64,000 nucleotides of DNA from the NCBI RefSeq assembly GCF_009758205.1, contig NZ_WRXN01000013.1:1-64000 (forward strand). Reading direction: 5' to 3'. This stretch comes from Chitinophaga tropicalis. GTDB taxonomy: Bacteria; Bacteroidota; Bacteroidia; Chitinophagales; Chitinophagaceae. The notes beneath the pieces are model-generated. The model did not search any database and was not told where the DNA came from. It saw nothing but the letters and a program-made list of their open reading frames with translations. Made by a program: the position numbers and the translations under genes. Positions 15,889 through 23,999 of this stretch are shown in pieces (the first letter of the stretch is position 1; every line of letters starts with the position of its first letter).

Positions 15889-17530
15889 GCACGCAACTGA
15901 ATTTCACATCTCCTTTCCTTTCGGGAAGCTGTTCAAGCGGAACATGGTAGCCGTCAAGGCACTCCCAGGGAGGCAATGGGAAAAGGAAAAGAAGATATGG
16001 CGTGTGCCCATTCGCTTTAAAGACGCCGTGTATGAACTCCGCGATACTCATCGTGCAAAGATCCTGTTGGCCAGTGCGGCAACTCCTGAGCAGATCGGAG
16101 AACTTTCGCCAATGCCTGAGCTGAGCGTTGAATTGCCTATAAAGGCAATCCTACGTCCCTACCAGGGGCAAGGTGTAGCTCAAAACATGATCTTCGGTAG
16201 TAGCCTGAACGGAGATGAGCCGGGCTTGGGAAAAACCATTCAAAGCATAGCCTCTGTACTTGCATTGAACGCCTTCCCTTGCCTGGTGATCTGTCCGTCC
16301 TCTTTGAAGCTAAACTGGCAACGTGAGTGGCAGAAATTCACAGATAAAAGAGCCATGATCCTGGATGATAAAACCAGGATCACCTGGCATCAGTATTACA
16401 AGGTAGGCATGGTAGATGTGTTCATAGTGAATTACGAAAGCCTGAAGAAGTTCTTCGTCGTATCGATGCCAGAGAAATTAAGGGGTAAGAGTAATGGGCA
16501 CAGTAGTGGTTATGTAATGAGAGATACTGTGAATCTTTTCTCAACAGTGATTGTTGATGAAAGTCATCGTTGTAAGAACGAAGACACACTTACAAGTAAG
16601 CTCACGTTGCGGATCACTCATAAAAAGCAGCATGTCTTTGCCCTCTCTGGTACACCGGTGGTGAATAAACCCAAAGATCTCTGGCCTCAGCTGGCGATCA
16701 TCAACAGGCTGCATCTGTTCGGCGGAAAGAAGGGCTTCCTGGATAGGTATTGCGAGGGTGGCCGTGGCGCTAATAACCTGAAGGAACTGAATTACCTGCT
16801 GCGTAAGCATTGTTTTTTCAGACGTGAGAAAAAAGAGGTACTAAAGGATCTACCTCCTAAGCAGCGGCAGATTATTGAATGTGATATCGCTACCCGGGAT
16901 GAATACAACAAGGCCGTTAGGGACTTCTCTTCTTATCTGAAAGCCAGTGGCTGCAGTGATGCTGATATTGCTCGTAAAATGAAAGGTGAGATCATGGTGA
17001 AGATCGGCATCCTCCGGCAGATCTCAGCGCGTGGTAAGCTGAATGAAGTAAAGGAATATGTTGAAGATATTCTGGCTGCAGGAGAAAAGATCGTCCTGTT
17101 CTGCAATCTTCATGAGATAGTTGATGAACTAAAGAGAATGTTCCCCTGCTCTATGACTATCACCGGCCGTGACTCTGACCAACAAAAGCAGGCTGCTGTA
17201 GACCGTTTTCAGAAAGATCCCAATTGCCAGGTAGCTATCCTAAACATTAGGGCGGGTGGTGTTGGCCATACGTTAACCGCCAGCTCCCGGGTTGGATTCG
17301 TAGAGTTCCCCTGGCATCCGGCAGACTGCGTGCAGTGTGAAGATCGATGTCATCGTATTGGTCAAAATGATAGTGTAATGGCCGGCTACTTTCTCGGAAA
17401 GGATACTATTGACGAACGACTGTTTGAGATAATACAGGAGAAGGCGGAGACCGCTAACGCTGTCACCGGATCCAGTGACGACATGGAAATGGAAGTGGTA
17501 AGTAAGATTATTGACCTGTTTAATATTTAA
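15875..17530 (+). CDS. SNF2-family DNA helicase/translocase, HARP/SMARCAL1-like
   Basis: 551 aa. Residues 1-60 (FPFGKLFKRNMVAVKALPGRQW, KKIWRVP) resemble the HARP/annealing-helicase N-terminal region. Helicase motifs: Walker A DEPGLGKT (114-121), DESH (228-231), and motif VI RCHRIGQ near 495. The C-terminus ends KAETANAV. SMARCAL1-like enzymes rewind or remodel branched DNA at stalled forks, which fits the adjacent replication genes and resolvase. It lacks the Zn or RING insertions seen in larger SNF2 proteins. Confidence 0.85.
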   Translation: MQIIEHATEFHISFPFGKLFKRNMVAVKALPGRQWEKEKKIWRVPIRFKDAVYELRDTHRAKILLASAATPEQIGELSPMPELSVELPIKAILRPYQGQGVAQNMIFGSSLNGDEPGLGKTIQSIASVLALNAFPCLVICPSSLKLNWQREWQKFTDKRAMILDDKTRITWHQYYKVGMVDVFIVNYESLKKFFVVSMPEKLRGKSNGHSSGYVMRDTVNLFSTVIVDESHRCKNEDTLTSKLTLRITHKKQHVFALSGTPVVNKPKDLWPQLAIINRLHLFGGKKGFLDRYCEGGRGANNLKELNYLLRKHCFFRREKKEVLKDLPPKQRQIIECDIATRDEYNKAVRDFSSYLKASGCSDADIARKMKGEIMVKIGILRQISARGKLNEVKEYVEDILAAGEKIVLFCNLHEIVDELKRMFPCSMTITGRDSDQQKQAAVDRFQKDPNCQVAILNIRAGGVGHTLTASSRVGFVEFPWHPADCVQCEDRCHRIGQNDSVMAGYFLGKDTIDERLFEIIQEKAETANAVTGSSDDMEMEVVSKIIDLFNI

Positions 17531-17533
17531 CCC

Positions 17534-17731
17534 ATGGATACAGACACACTACAGAAACGCCTGGACCGCCTGCTAAATGTAGCCGAGAAAGTCAGGCATC
17601 ACCAGAAAAGGTACTTCGGCTTCAAGACCAGTGTAGATCTGGAAAAGGCAAAGTACTATGAAAGACAGCTTGATAAGCTACTTAAAGAAGAGGGAAAAAT
17701 CAAAGAATCACAACAGAAGGAATTATTCTAA
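17534..17731 (+). CDS. Small coiled-coil phage protein
   Basis: 65 aa, basic, helical throughout (LQKRLDRLLNVAEKVRHHQK; KYYERQLDKLLKEEGKIKES). Its last base is the first base of the next gene's ATG (TAATG), implying coupling. Not recognised. Confidence 0.55.
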   Translation: MDTDTLQKRLDRLLNVAEKVRHHQKRYFGFKTSVDLEKAKYYERQLDKLLKEEGKIKESQQKELF

Positions 17732-18783
17732 TGGGTAGAAAGGTACAGCCAGGAATCAAATATTACCGGATGGAGTGTGAACACATTCGGAATACAAAAG
17801 TCCGTCTCCTGTATAATGAATTTCAGGAGACCGGGTACTGGATCTGGCAATGTATCCTGTCAAGATCTTACGAGGATAAAGGATATTACTTTGACTGTAA
17901 TGATAAAGATGCATTGGAACTCTTTGCTTCAGAGGTCTGCAAAAAGCGGGTCTCTCAAGTGGAGGAAGTGATACGTGGGTGTGTCAGGCGTTCCCTGTTT
18001 GACAAGGGGGTGTATGACATGTTCAATGTACTGACCAGCGCCGAAATGCAGGAAGTATACCTCGATGCCACTGCTGAACGTAGACGTAAGGGTACAATAA
18101 TAGAAATGGTACCAGGTTATCTGTTGATTACTCGAGACGAGAATGACTTAAAAAGATGGGAAAACATTCACTTAACTGGTGAAAAAACAATTCTTCCGCG
18201 GAACAATTCCATTAATCCACGGAACAACAAAGAAAATCCGCGGCATAATCTGCAAAGTAAAGTAAAGGAAATAGAAGAAGAGAAAACTATAGCTGAAACT
18301 CCGGTGTTGCCACCGGTACCACCTGCGGTGGTGAGCTTGGATCCTGGTAAAGATTTGCAGAAGGAATACGAGCAGCTGGAAAAAACGAAGGAAGATATCT
18401 TTCACTTTATCCGTCAGTATCACCCTGAATTTATTCAGCCTTATGCTGACTTCTGGAACTTCTTCGCCAGTAAACATTCTCTACCGAAGATCACAGCCAT
18501 TAGTAAAAAGCGTAAGCAGCACTTCTCTGTCCGGATTAAAGAAAAGGACTTTGATTTTCCTAATATCCTCCGAAAGGCGAAAACCTCAGACTTCCTGCTA
18601 ACCGGTAGCTGGTTTGGGTTTGACTGGTTGATTAAGAACGATTCCAACTACCTGAAAGTGCTGGAGGGCAATTACGATAACAAGAAAACTGAAGGGCAAA
18701 ACAATGCAGAATCAGCAACAGAAGAATATCTCAAAAAGCGGGCAAAACTGGAGGAGGAAGCCAGACTCCGGGCGCAGCGTTGA
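17731..18783 (+). CDS. Replisome organiser-like protein (DUF4373/Lin1244-type N-terminus)
   Basis: 350 aa. The N-terminal 130 residues (MECEHIRNTKVRLLYNEF, GYWIWQCILSRSYEDKGYYF, ALELFASEVC) match the DUF4373/Lin1244-Lin1753-like domain, a winged-helix found in phage replication initiators of Bacteroidota and Firmicutes. A Pro/Glu linker (about 185-215) precedes a C-terminal DnaD/DnaA-loader-like region. Encoded directly upstream of, and overlapping, DnaB, as expected for an origin-binding or helicase-loading protein. Confidence 0.72.
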   Translation: MGRKVQPGIKYYRMECEHIRNTKVRLLYNEFQETGYWIWQCILSRSYEDKGYYFDCNDKDALELFASEVCKKRVSQVEEVIRGCVRRSLFDKGVYDMFNVLTSAEMQEVYLDATAERRRKGTIIEMVPGYLLITRDENDLKRWENIHLTGEKTILPRNNSINPRNNKENPRHNLQSKVKEIEEEKTIAETPVLPPVPPAVVSLDPGKDLQKEYEQLEKTKEDIFHFIRQYHPEFIQPYADFWNFFASKHSLPKITAISKKRKQHFSVRIKEKDFDFPNILRKAKTSDFLLTGSWFGFDWLIKNDSNYLKVLEGNYDNKKTEGQNNAESATEEYLKKRAKLEEEARLRAQR

Positions 18784-20254
18784 AACTTTGGCGTATGGTA
18801 AGATTCCCCCGCAGGCAAAGGAAATGGAGGAAGCAGTACTGGGCGCCTGCATGCTGGAAAAACAGGCTATGGATATCATCATCGGCATTCTTAAACCTGA
18901 ATGCTTTTATGTGGATGCGCACAAGACTATCTACCAGGTATTCCTTACACTATCTGAGGCTTATCAGCCGATTGATATTCTTACAGTAGTAGAGCAACTC
19001 CGCAAGGCTGGGGAATTGGAACTGGTAGGAGGGCCTTACTATATCACTCAGTTGACCAATAAGGTGGTATCCTCTGCGAATATAGAGGCGCATGCCCGTA
19101 TCATAGTACAGAAGTTCATGCAGCGTGAGCTGATCCGGATAGGAGGAGAGATAGTGAACGATGCTTTCGAAGATACCAGTGATGTCTTTGATAGCCTGGA
19201 CAAAGCAGAGGCGCAGCTGTTCTCCCTGAACGATGGCAATCTGAGAAAGGACTTTAAGGTGCTCAGAACCGCCTTCAATAGCGCAATGAAGATTATCAAA
19301 GAGCGGATGCAATCTGACGAAGAGATAACCGGTGTTCCCTCCGGGTTCCCATCACTGGATAATGTAACGCATGGTTGGCAGGATACAGACCTTATCATTA
19401 TTGCAGCACGTCCATCAGTAGGTAAGACCGCTTTTGCGTTGAACCTGGCCAGAAATGCCGCAATGAACACAATAAAGCCAACAAACGCGGCAGTTTTCTG
19501 TCTCGAAATGAGCACTTTACAGATCACCTGCAGGCTGATATCTGCAGAAAGTGGAGTAAGTCTGGACGACATCACTCAGGGAAATTTAACGGACTGGCAG
19601 CTAGAAAACATATGGGAGGCCTGCGATATCAATAAGCTCCAGGAAGGGGTCTTTATTGACGATACCCCTGCACTGAGCATCTTTGAGCTGCGCGCAAAAG
19701 CCAGAAGACTTGTGTATAACCATGGTGTAGGCGTGATCATCATAGATTACCTGCAGCTAATGTCTGCCGGCAGCAGCGAAGGTAAACCAGGCCTGCGTGA
19801 ACAGGAAGTAAGTAAAATCTCCAGAGACCTGAAAGCCCTGGCAAAAGAGCTGCATGTCCCGATATTGGCACTCTCACAGCTCAGCCGTGAGGTAGAGAAG
19901 AGGAAAGGAGGAGCAGTACTGAGTGATCTGCGTGAATCTGGAGCGATAGAGCAGGATGCTGACATGGTAATGTTCCTGAGCAGGCCTGACTACCAGCAGG
20001 AGGCCTCTGAAGTAGATCCAGCTCTTCGGGGAAAGGTTGATGTGAAAATAGCGAAGCATCGTAATGGTAAGCTGGCCACTATTCCCTTGGATGCGGATCT
20101 ATCTATACAGAAATTCTCTGACCCCTGCACAGCTGCAGACACTCAGCGTACAAGTTCATACATAAGTAAACGTATTGCGGATAAAAGGTTTTCGTTAGAG
20201 AGCCCACCACCGCCTCTGGATACCGACGATGACACAGAAGATTTACCCTTTTAA
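18704..20254 (+). CDS. dnaB: Replicative DNA helicase, DnaB family
   Basis: 516 aa. N-terminal domain begins KIPPQAKEMEEAVLGACML (about 33-51), the classic DnaB start. The RecA-like core has Walker A RPSVGKTAF (about 236-244), the CLEMS segment, Walker B VGVIIIDYLQLM (about 345-356) and the LKALAKEL...ALSQLSREVE stretch. The start overlaps the replisome organiser by 80 bp; no ATG nearer the conserved N-terminus exists in frame, so the overlap is real or a rarer start is used. Length is normal for DnaB. Unwinds phage DNA at the fork. Confidence 0.93.
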   Translation: MQNQQQKNISKSGQNWRRKPDSGRSVETLAYGKIPPQAKEMEEAVLGACMLEKQAMDIIIGILKPECFYVDAHKTIYQVFLTLSEAYQPIDILTVVEQLRKAGELELVGGPYYITQLTNKVVSSANIEAHARIIVQKFMQRELIRIGGEIVNDAFEDTSDVFDSLDKAEAQLFSLNDGNLRKDFKVLRTAFNSAMKIIKERMQSDEEITGVPSGFPSLDNVTHGWQDTDLIIIAARPSVGKTAFALNLARNAAMNTIKPTNAAVFCLEMSTLQITCRLISAESGVSLDDITQGNLTDWQLENIWEACDINKLQEGVFIDDTPALSIFELRAKARRLVYNHGVGVIIIDYLQLMSAGSSEGKPGLREQEVSKISRDLKALAKELHVPILALSQLSREVEKRKGGAVLSDLRESGAIEQDADMVMFLSRPDYQQEASEVDPALRGKVDVKIAKHRNGKLATIPLDADLSIQKFSDPCTAADTQRTSSYISKRIADKRFSLESPPPPLDTDDDTEDLPF

Positions 20255-20264
20255 TAGTATGTAA

Positions 20265-20774
20265 ATGAGCAAGAAATGGACAATAAAAGATATAGCTAAC
20301 CTGCAGGTAAATGGCTATCAGGCTAAATCTACGGCAGCTGTACCACAGCGGCAGCAAGTGCAGTATGCTATCGGAATAGATCCCGGTGTGAATACAGGGA
20401 TAGCTATCTGGAACAGGCAAAAGAAGGCCTTCGACCAGGTGTCCTGCATGAAGATCCACGTAGCCATGCAGCTGCTGCAGGATCAATTGAAGATAGTAGT
20501 AGCAGGCGCTCTTCTGGTCCGCCTGGAGGACGCACGTCAACATATCTGGTTCGGCGACGGCGCACAGAAGCGTATTCAAGGCGCAGGCAGTGTAAAGAGA
20601 GACTGCGGTATCTGGCAGGACTTCCTGGAAGAGAAAGGTATTCCCTACCAGCTGGTGCCACCTAAGAAAAATAAAACTAAGGTAAATGCTACCTGGTTTG
20701 CATCCGTATCCGGCTGGAAGGAAAGAACCAACAACCATGCGCGTGATGCAGCCATGCTTGTACTTAATTTTTAA
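20265..20774 (+). CDS. RuvC-like Holliday junction resolvase
   Basis: 169 aa RNase-H-fold nuclease. Acidic residues of the RuvC type are visible: AIGIDPGVNTG (about 35-45), VRLEDARQ (about 85-92), and the C-terminal NHARDAAML (about 157-165). It would cut branched replication or recombination intermediates before packaging. Start follows DnaB by 10 bp in the same operon. Confidence 0.85.
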   Translation: MSKKWTIKDIANLQVNGYQAKSTAAVPQRQQVQYAIGIDPGVNTGIAIWNRQKKAFDQVSCMKIHVAMQLLQDQLKIVVAGALLVRLEDARQHIWFGDGAQKRIQGAGSVKRDCGIWQDFLEEKGIPYQLVPPKKNKTKVNATWFASVSGWKERTNNHARDAAMLVLNF

Positions 20775-20789
20775 CCAAAATTCTTTGAA

Positions 20790-21203
20790 ATGATAGAGGT
20801 ATTATCTACGGATCAGGTCTTTACAATGTCGCCAGACGCTGGTCATCCAACCTGCATCTGTTCCAGATGTGGTGCACAAATAAAAGAAGATGAATGTCCT
20901 ACAAGGATCTGGACCACAAACAATCAGGGTAAAGTAGATGGGGATTCTCTGGAGTACCGGTATTGTGAAGCATGTATGCAAGCCGCCGGCATTGTTGTGT
21001 ATCTCCCTTCTATGTCTTGGGAAGACGATCCTTTTGACCCAGTACCGGAACGTACCTGCCGGCAGTGCGGGTGTAGCCACATGGATGCCTGCCAGCATCC
21101 TGAACATGGGAATTGTTGGTGGGCGGAATCTGATCTATGCAGCCATTGTCATTTCTGGCTAGGAGAATCAAGGAGGTATTCTGAGAAAAAAGGAGATAAG
21201 TGA
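20790..21203 (+). CDS. Cys-rich zinc-ribbon phage protein
   Basis: 137 aa. Two metal-binding regions: CICSRCGA ... CEAC (about 22-52) and CRQCGCSHMDACQHP ... CSHC (about 90-119), sixteen Cys/His in pairs spaced as in zinc ribbons. Such proteins in early phage operons may bind nucleic acid or modify host RNA polymerase. No specific family recognised. Confidence 0.6.
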   Translation: MIEVLSTDQVFTMSPDAGHPTCICSRCGAQIKEDECPTRIWTTNNQGKVDGDSLEYRYCEACMQAAGIVVYLPSMSWEDDPFDPVPERTCRQCGCSHMDACQHPEHGNCWWAESDLCSHCHFWLGESRRYSEKKGDK

Positions 21204-21223
21204 TAAAAGCAAAAGCATCGAGA

Positions 21224-21454
21224 TTAATACTGCGCCTGTAGCTGCCAGAAAGTTGTCAGTACATCCATTCTTTTGCTTGGGATAACTCCGTCAGAGGATG
21301 CTCGGCTATCATCGCCCTTTTCTGTCCAAGTGAACTTATCCTTTACCCCATTAAGGCTTTCTGTGTCAAACTCAAATGTGTGTCTATCTATTTGGTTTAC
21401 ATGTGCCTTGATACCACTTTCAGTGGTGAAATTTAAAGGATACTTAATCGCCAT
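21224..21454 (-). CDS. Small leftward phage gene, beta-rich
   Basis: 76 aa, on the opposite strand to the surrounding operon. Beta-type pattern (AIKYPLNFTTESGIKAHVNQ, HTFEFDTESLNGVKDKFTW), no signal peptide. It looks similar in style and size to the next leftward gene and may be a paralogue-like pair. Likely a moron expressed separately from the early operon. Confidence 0.5.
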   Translation of the reverse strand: MAIKYPLNFTTESGIKAHVNQIDRHTFEFDTESLNGVKDKFTWTEKGDDSRASSDGVIPSKRMDVLTTFWQLQAQY

Positions 21455-21585
21455 AAAATTTTATTTAGGCTTGCGAAATAATGAAAGTTCTTTGAGAGAA
21501 CCAAAAGGCCCCAAACCTATATTCTTGAATAATTGATGATAAATAAGTATATGAAAATACATATTGATTTGAGGCGCACAATTGG

Positions 21586-21807
21586 TCATTTATACAAACC
21601 GAGAGTGACCATGTCCTTTTCAAACTCTTTTGCCTGGTCAGCAGTATATGTCCAAGTGGCAGTACCACCCTTTTGGAATCTGAAGAAAATTTCACCATAG
21701 AATCCGGATTGAGTGTTGCCTTCGTACACATTCTTCACAAAAGCTAAATCGAGATCAATAGTTTGGTTGTTTTTCTGCTTAACGGAAGATGTAATAAGAT
21801 TTGCCAT
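21586..21807 (-). CDS. Small leftward phage gene, beta-rich
   Basis: 73 aa (LDLAFVKNVYEGNTQSGFYG, IFFRFQKGGTATWTYTADQA). Same strand and size class as the gene at 21224-21454; both are inverted relative to neighbours and could form a small accessory pair. Function unknown. Confidence 0.5.
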   Translation of the reverse strand: MANLITSSVKQKNNQTIDLDLAFVKNVYEGNTQSGFYGEIFFRFQKGGTATWTYTADQAKEFEKDMVTLGLYK

Positions 21808-21820
21808 AAATGATGCTTAT

Positions 21821-22012
21821 ATGAGTAATGTACAAAAAATAAATATGCCGGAGGTATACAACGATCTCATTTTATCCCACACTGAGTTTGGCAGCAACAT
21901 GGCTCAGGCCCGTGCAGACATACTTATTCACTTATATAAAACAAACTCATATGCCCCATCTAACAGTAAACCTAGACGGATCAAGGAGACATCTATGGAA
22001 CGCTTTCAATAG
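21821..22012 (+). CDS. Small early phage protein (63 aa)
   Basis: Starts MSNVQKINMPEVYNDLILSH, 13 bp beyond the divergent gene. Helical, with a basic C-terminus. Overlaps the next gene by 62 bp in another frame, which suggests one of the two has a different start or they are coupled. Confidence 0.45.
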   Translation: MSNVQKINMPEVYNDLILSHTEFGSNMAQARADILIHLYKTNSYAPSNSKPRRIKETSMERFQ

Positions 22013-22214
22013 CATAGTAAAGACCTTCAATGAGGGTATTAATAAGGATAGCAGAGAGATTAGGATAAGCATAGATGATCTGGAAAGGCACGTCAGCAAC
22101 CTGCAGTCACACATAGCTACCCTCTGCTGCAGTTATATCGAAGGCTCGGAAGTGTTTACTGACATATCCGAGAACCTGCCCGATGTAGTGGAATTCAACC
22201 CAAACGATTTATAA
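21951..22214 (+). CDS. Small helical phage protein (87 aa)
   Basis: I choose the ATG giving MPHLTVNLDGSRRHLWNAFN. Helical segments (RHLWNAFNSIVKTFNEGI; ISIDDLERHVSNLQSHI) suggest a coiled-coil or four-helix protein. Ends in an acidic tail. Not recognised. Confidence 0.5.
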   Translation: MPHLTVNLDGSRRHLWNAFNSIVKTFNEGINKDSREIRISIDDLERHVSNLQSHIATLCCSYIEGSEVFTDISENLPDVVEFNPNDL

Positions 22215-22232
22215 AAAATAAAACTAATAACA

Positions 22233-22544
22233 ATGGCACTTTGTAAACAAGCCGTAGAGAAGGCCTGGTACCTCTTCCGTGATATGTTGGGAGCAGAAGG
22301 TATGTGTATCAACTCTTTCATATCAGAATTTGATAAAAGCTGGGATGAGGATGCCGTCAGGACAGGACATGTGTTTGGAGTCGACAGAAAGTATGATGAC
22401 GGCTGGGAGAATGTATTCATTCAGTTACGTGAATTTACTCCGCAGCAAAAGGAAATATGGGAAAAAGGGATAGACACTGTTCCCTACTCTTCATTTGTTC
22501 ATGAGCCCAACCAGCATGGCGTCTGGCAAATAGGGTTCTTTTAG
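22233..22544 (+). CDS. Hypothetical phage protein (103 aa)
   Basis: Aromatic-rich, with ALCKQAVEKAWYLFRDMLGA and a C-terminal part containing VHEPNQHGVWQIGFF. No motif recognised. Co-directional with the early operon. Confidence 0.5.
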   Translation: MALCKQAVEKAWYLFRDMLGAEGMCINSFISEFDKSWDEDAVRTGHVFGVDRKYDDGWENVFIQLREFTPQQKEIWEKGIDTVPYSSFVHEPNQHGVWQIGFF

Positions 22545-22592
22545 ACAGGATTATTATTCACCAAAACCAACCGGGCGCGGAACGCAGTAATT

Positions 22593-22922
22593 ATGGAAAA
22601 GGTAACATATAAGGAGCATTGCCTGGCTGTGGCCAGAGACATCGCGATAACGCAATACGGGTCTTGTCCGGACGAAAAAAGCGCATTGCATGAATTCAAC
22701 CATCTTACAAGTGTGGTGATTCAAATGCAGGCAGAGGCTATCAGGAAGATTATAAAGGACGCCGAAATATGGCATATTCAGGGTATATCCATTGAGAAAT
22801 ACCTGCAGGAGAGGGGTTACCTGCCGTCTTCGGATGGGGTTAAATGTAGGCATTGTGGTGTACGCTACTTCGGTGCATATTGTGAGAATGAAAAGTGTCT
22901 CGGACCGAGAGTATCTCCGTAA
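22593..22922 (+). CDS. Hypothetical phage protein with C-terminal zinc knuckle
   Basis: 109 aa. N-terminal helices (EHCLAVARDIAITQYG; VVIQMQAEAIRKIIKDAE), then a C-terminal Cys4 ribbon CRHCGVRYFGAYCENEKC at about 84-101. Last gene of the rightward early block, ahead of the terminator and putative origin. Confidence 0.55.
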   Translation: MEKVTYKEHCLAVARDIAITQYGSCPDEKSALHEFNHLTSVVIQMQAEAIRKIIKDAEIWHIQGISIEKYLQERGYLPSSDGVKCRHCGVRYFGAYCENEKCLGPRVSP

Positions 22923-23332
22923 TAGAAATCCACCAGACATGTGGATAAATACATAGGATAAGCCCTTTAAGCGTTTTTTAAGCGATTGCCCATCATTTGT
23001 ATAATATTGTCCTTCTTTGCGATTATCCGGTTGGGCTGTATGATAAAATACTACCAGAAAGACAAGCAAGCAATTCCTTGAACGCTCAAAAGATGCTTAA
23101 ACGTTATCAAAAATGATAGTTTAGTATATGAAAATATACTATTTTCGCAAAAGAAAAGGCCCGGAAGGATCAGTTCCAGGCCTAATCAGAAAACTACCAG
23201 AAGTGATCATAAATACTGATCATAACTGGGATGACCTTTAGGAGCAGCAGTACCAATGCTCTCCAGCGGAACCCGGTCCGTCCGCATTTCCCTTGTTTCA
23301 TTTAATCTGGCTTTAAAGCGCCAGTATCTTGG

Positions 23333-23368
23333 AATCCGTTCGGTCTAAAAAGGCTGAACGGATTTTTT
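23333..23368 (+). terminator. Rho-independent terminator of the early operon
   Basis: Stem AATCCGTTC (23333-23341) with GAACGGATT (23356-23364), followed by TTTTTT. The strand and position mark the end of the rightward early transcript. A second hairpin CTGGC/GCCAG lies just upstream. Confidence 0.78.
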
Positions 23369-23971
23369 ACAAAATTATATACCATTCTTGTTTCCAAATT
23401 TTTCTCTTAACTTTTCTTAGATCCATTTTTCCACATTGTTAGCAACTCCCCCCTCTGCCTATTGTTCATTATTCCTGTACGTTGTTACTTTGCATCATAA
23501 CTTCCCTTTCCCTGCATCTCCTGCTTTTCAGCATGGAGATGTCCATTATTGCAAAAGTACTGATGTATCCAAACCCTTCCATGCTTAGTTTTTAACAGGC
23601 TGTGGAAAAAGAAGCGTGAACTTTCGGAAATACTCCCTGATGGTACATTACAGCTGTAAATAAAGTATTAATCCCCATTTAATCCCCATCCACAGCGTCT
23701 TTCAGCCTTATGCTTTTTATTGGAATCTGCATTTTTTTGACTGAATAACAGCATTTTATTTAATATATTTATTACTACTACTATATGATCGGCTCTTCCG
23801 CCCAGATGGAGCCGGCAAACGCACGTCCGAGAAAGTTATGGTCGGATTGATCCCTTTAAGGGAAATAGCCAGAAAGTGTTACACATGAAGTTCACATTAA
23901 ATGTATTAAAGGCCTTAAAAAACTGAAAGGTGGAGAAAGGAGATCTACCTGTAGAAAATTAATTTTTAGCT

Positions 23972-23995
23972 TATATTTGCTAATATTTTTAGCAA
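23972..23995 (+). promoter_or_regulatory. Promoter -7 box with overlapping operator-like repeat, methylase gene
   Basis: TATATTTG (23972-23979) is a perfect match to the Bacteroidota -7 consensus TAnnTTTG. It overlaps an inverted repeat TTGCTAA (23977-23983) / TTAGCAA (23989-23995) with a 5-bp spacer, 5 bp before the methylase ATG, so a repressor bound there would block the promoter. A -33 TTG is not obvious. Confidence 0.55.
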
Positions 23996-23999
23996 TCTT

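Larger units (their letters stand above)
22923..23999. other. Non-coding kilobase: candidate replication origin
   Basis: No protein gene except a doubtful 37-codon frame at 23128-23241. It holds a perfect DnaA box (TGTGGATAA 22941-22949), two boxes matching the relaxed consensus (TTTTCCACA 23427-23435; TGTGGAAAA 23601-23609), a tandem repeat TTAATCCCCAT (23668-23678, 23679-23689), an 8-bp inverted repeat TAGTATAT/ATATACTA around 23123-23142, a terminator, and an AT-only-like stretch 23751-23788 that could melt easily. Placed right after the replication operon, it is a plausible phage origin. Confidence 0.5.

Noticed and set aside
23128..23241. 37-codon rightward frame in the putative origin region
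   Set aside because: It starts inside a palindrome, contains a hairpin that would be its codons 11-20, and has no coupled neighbours; more likely non-coding.
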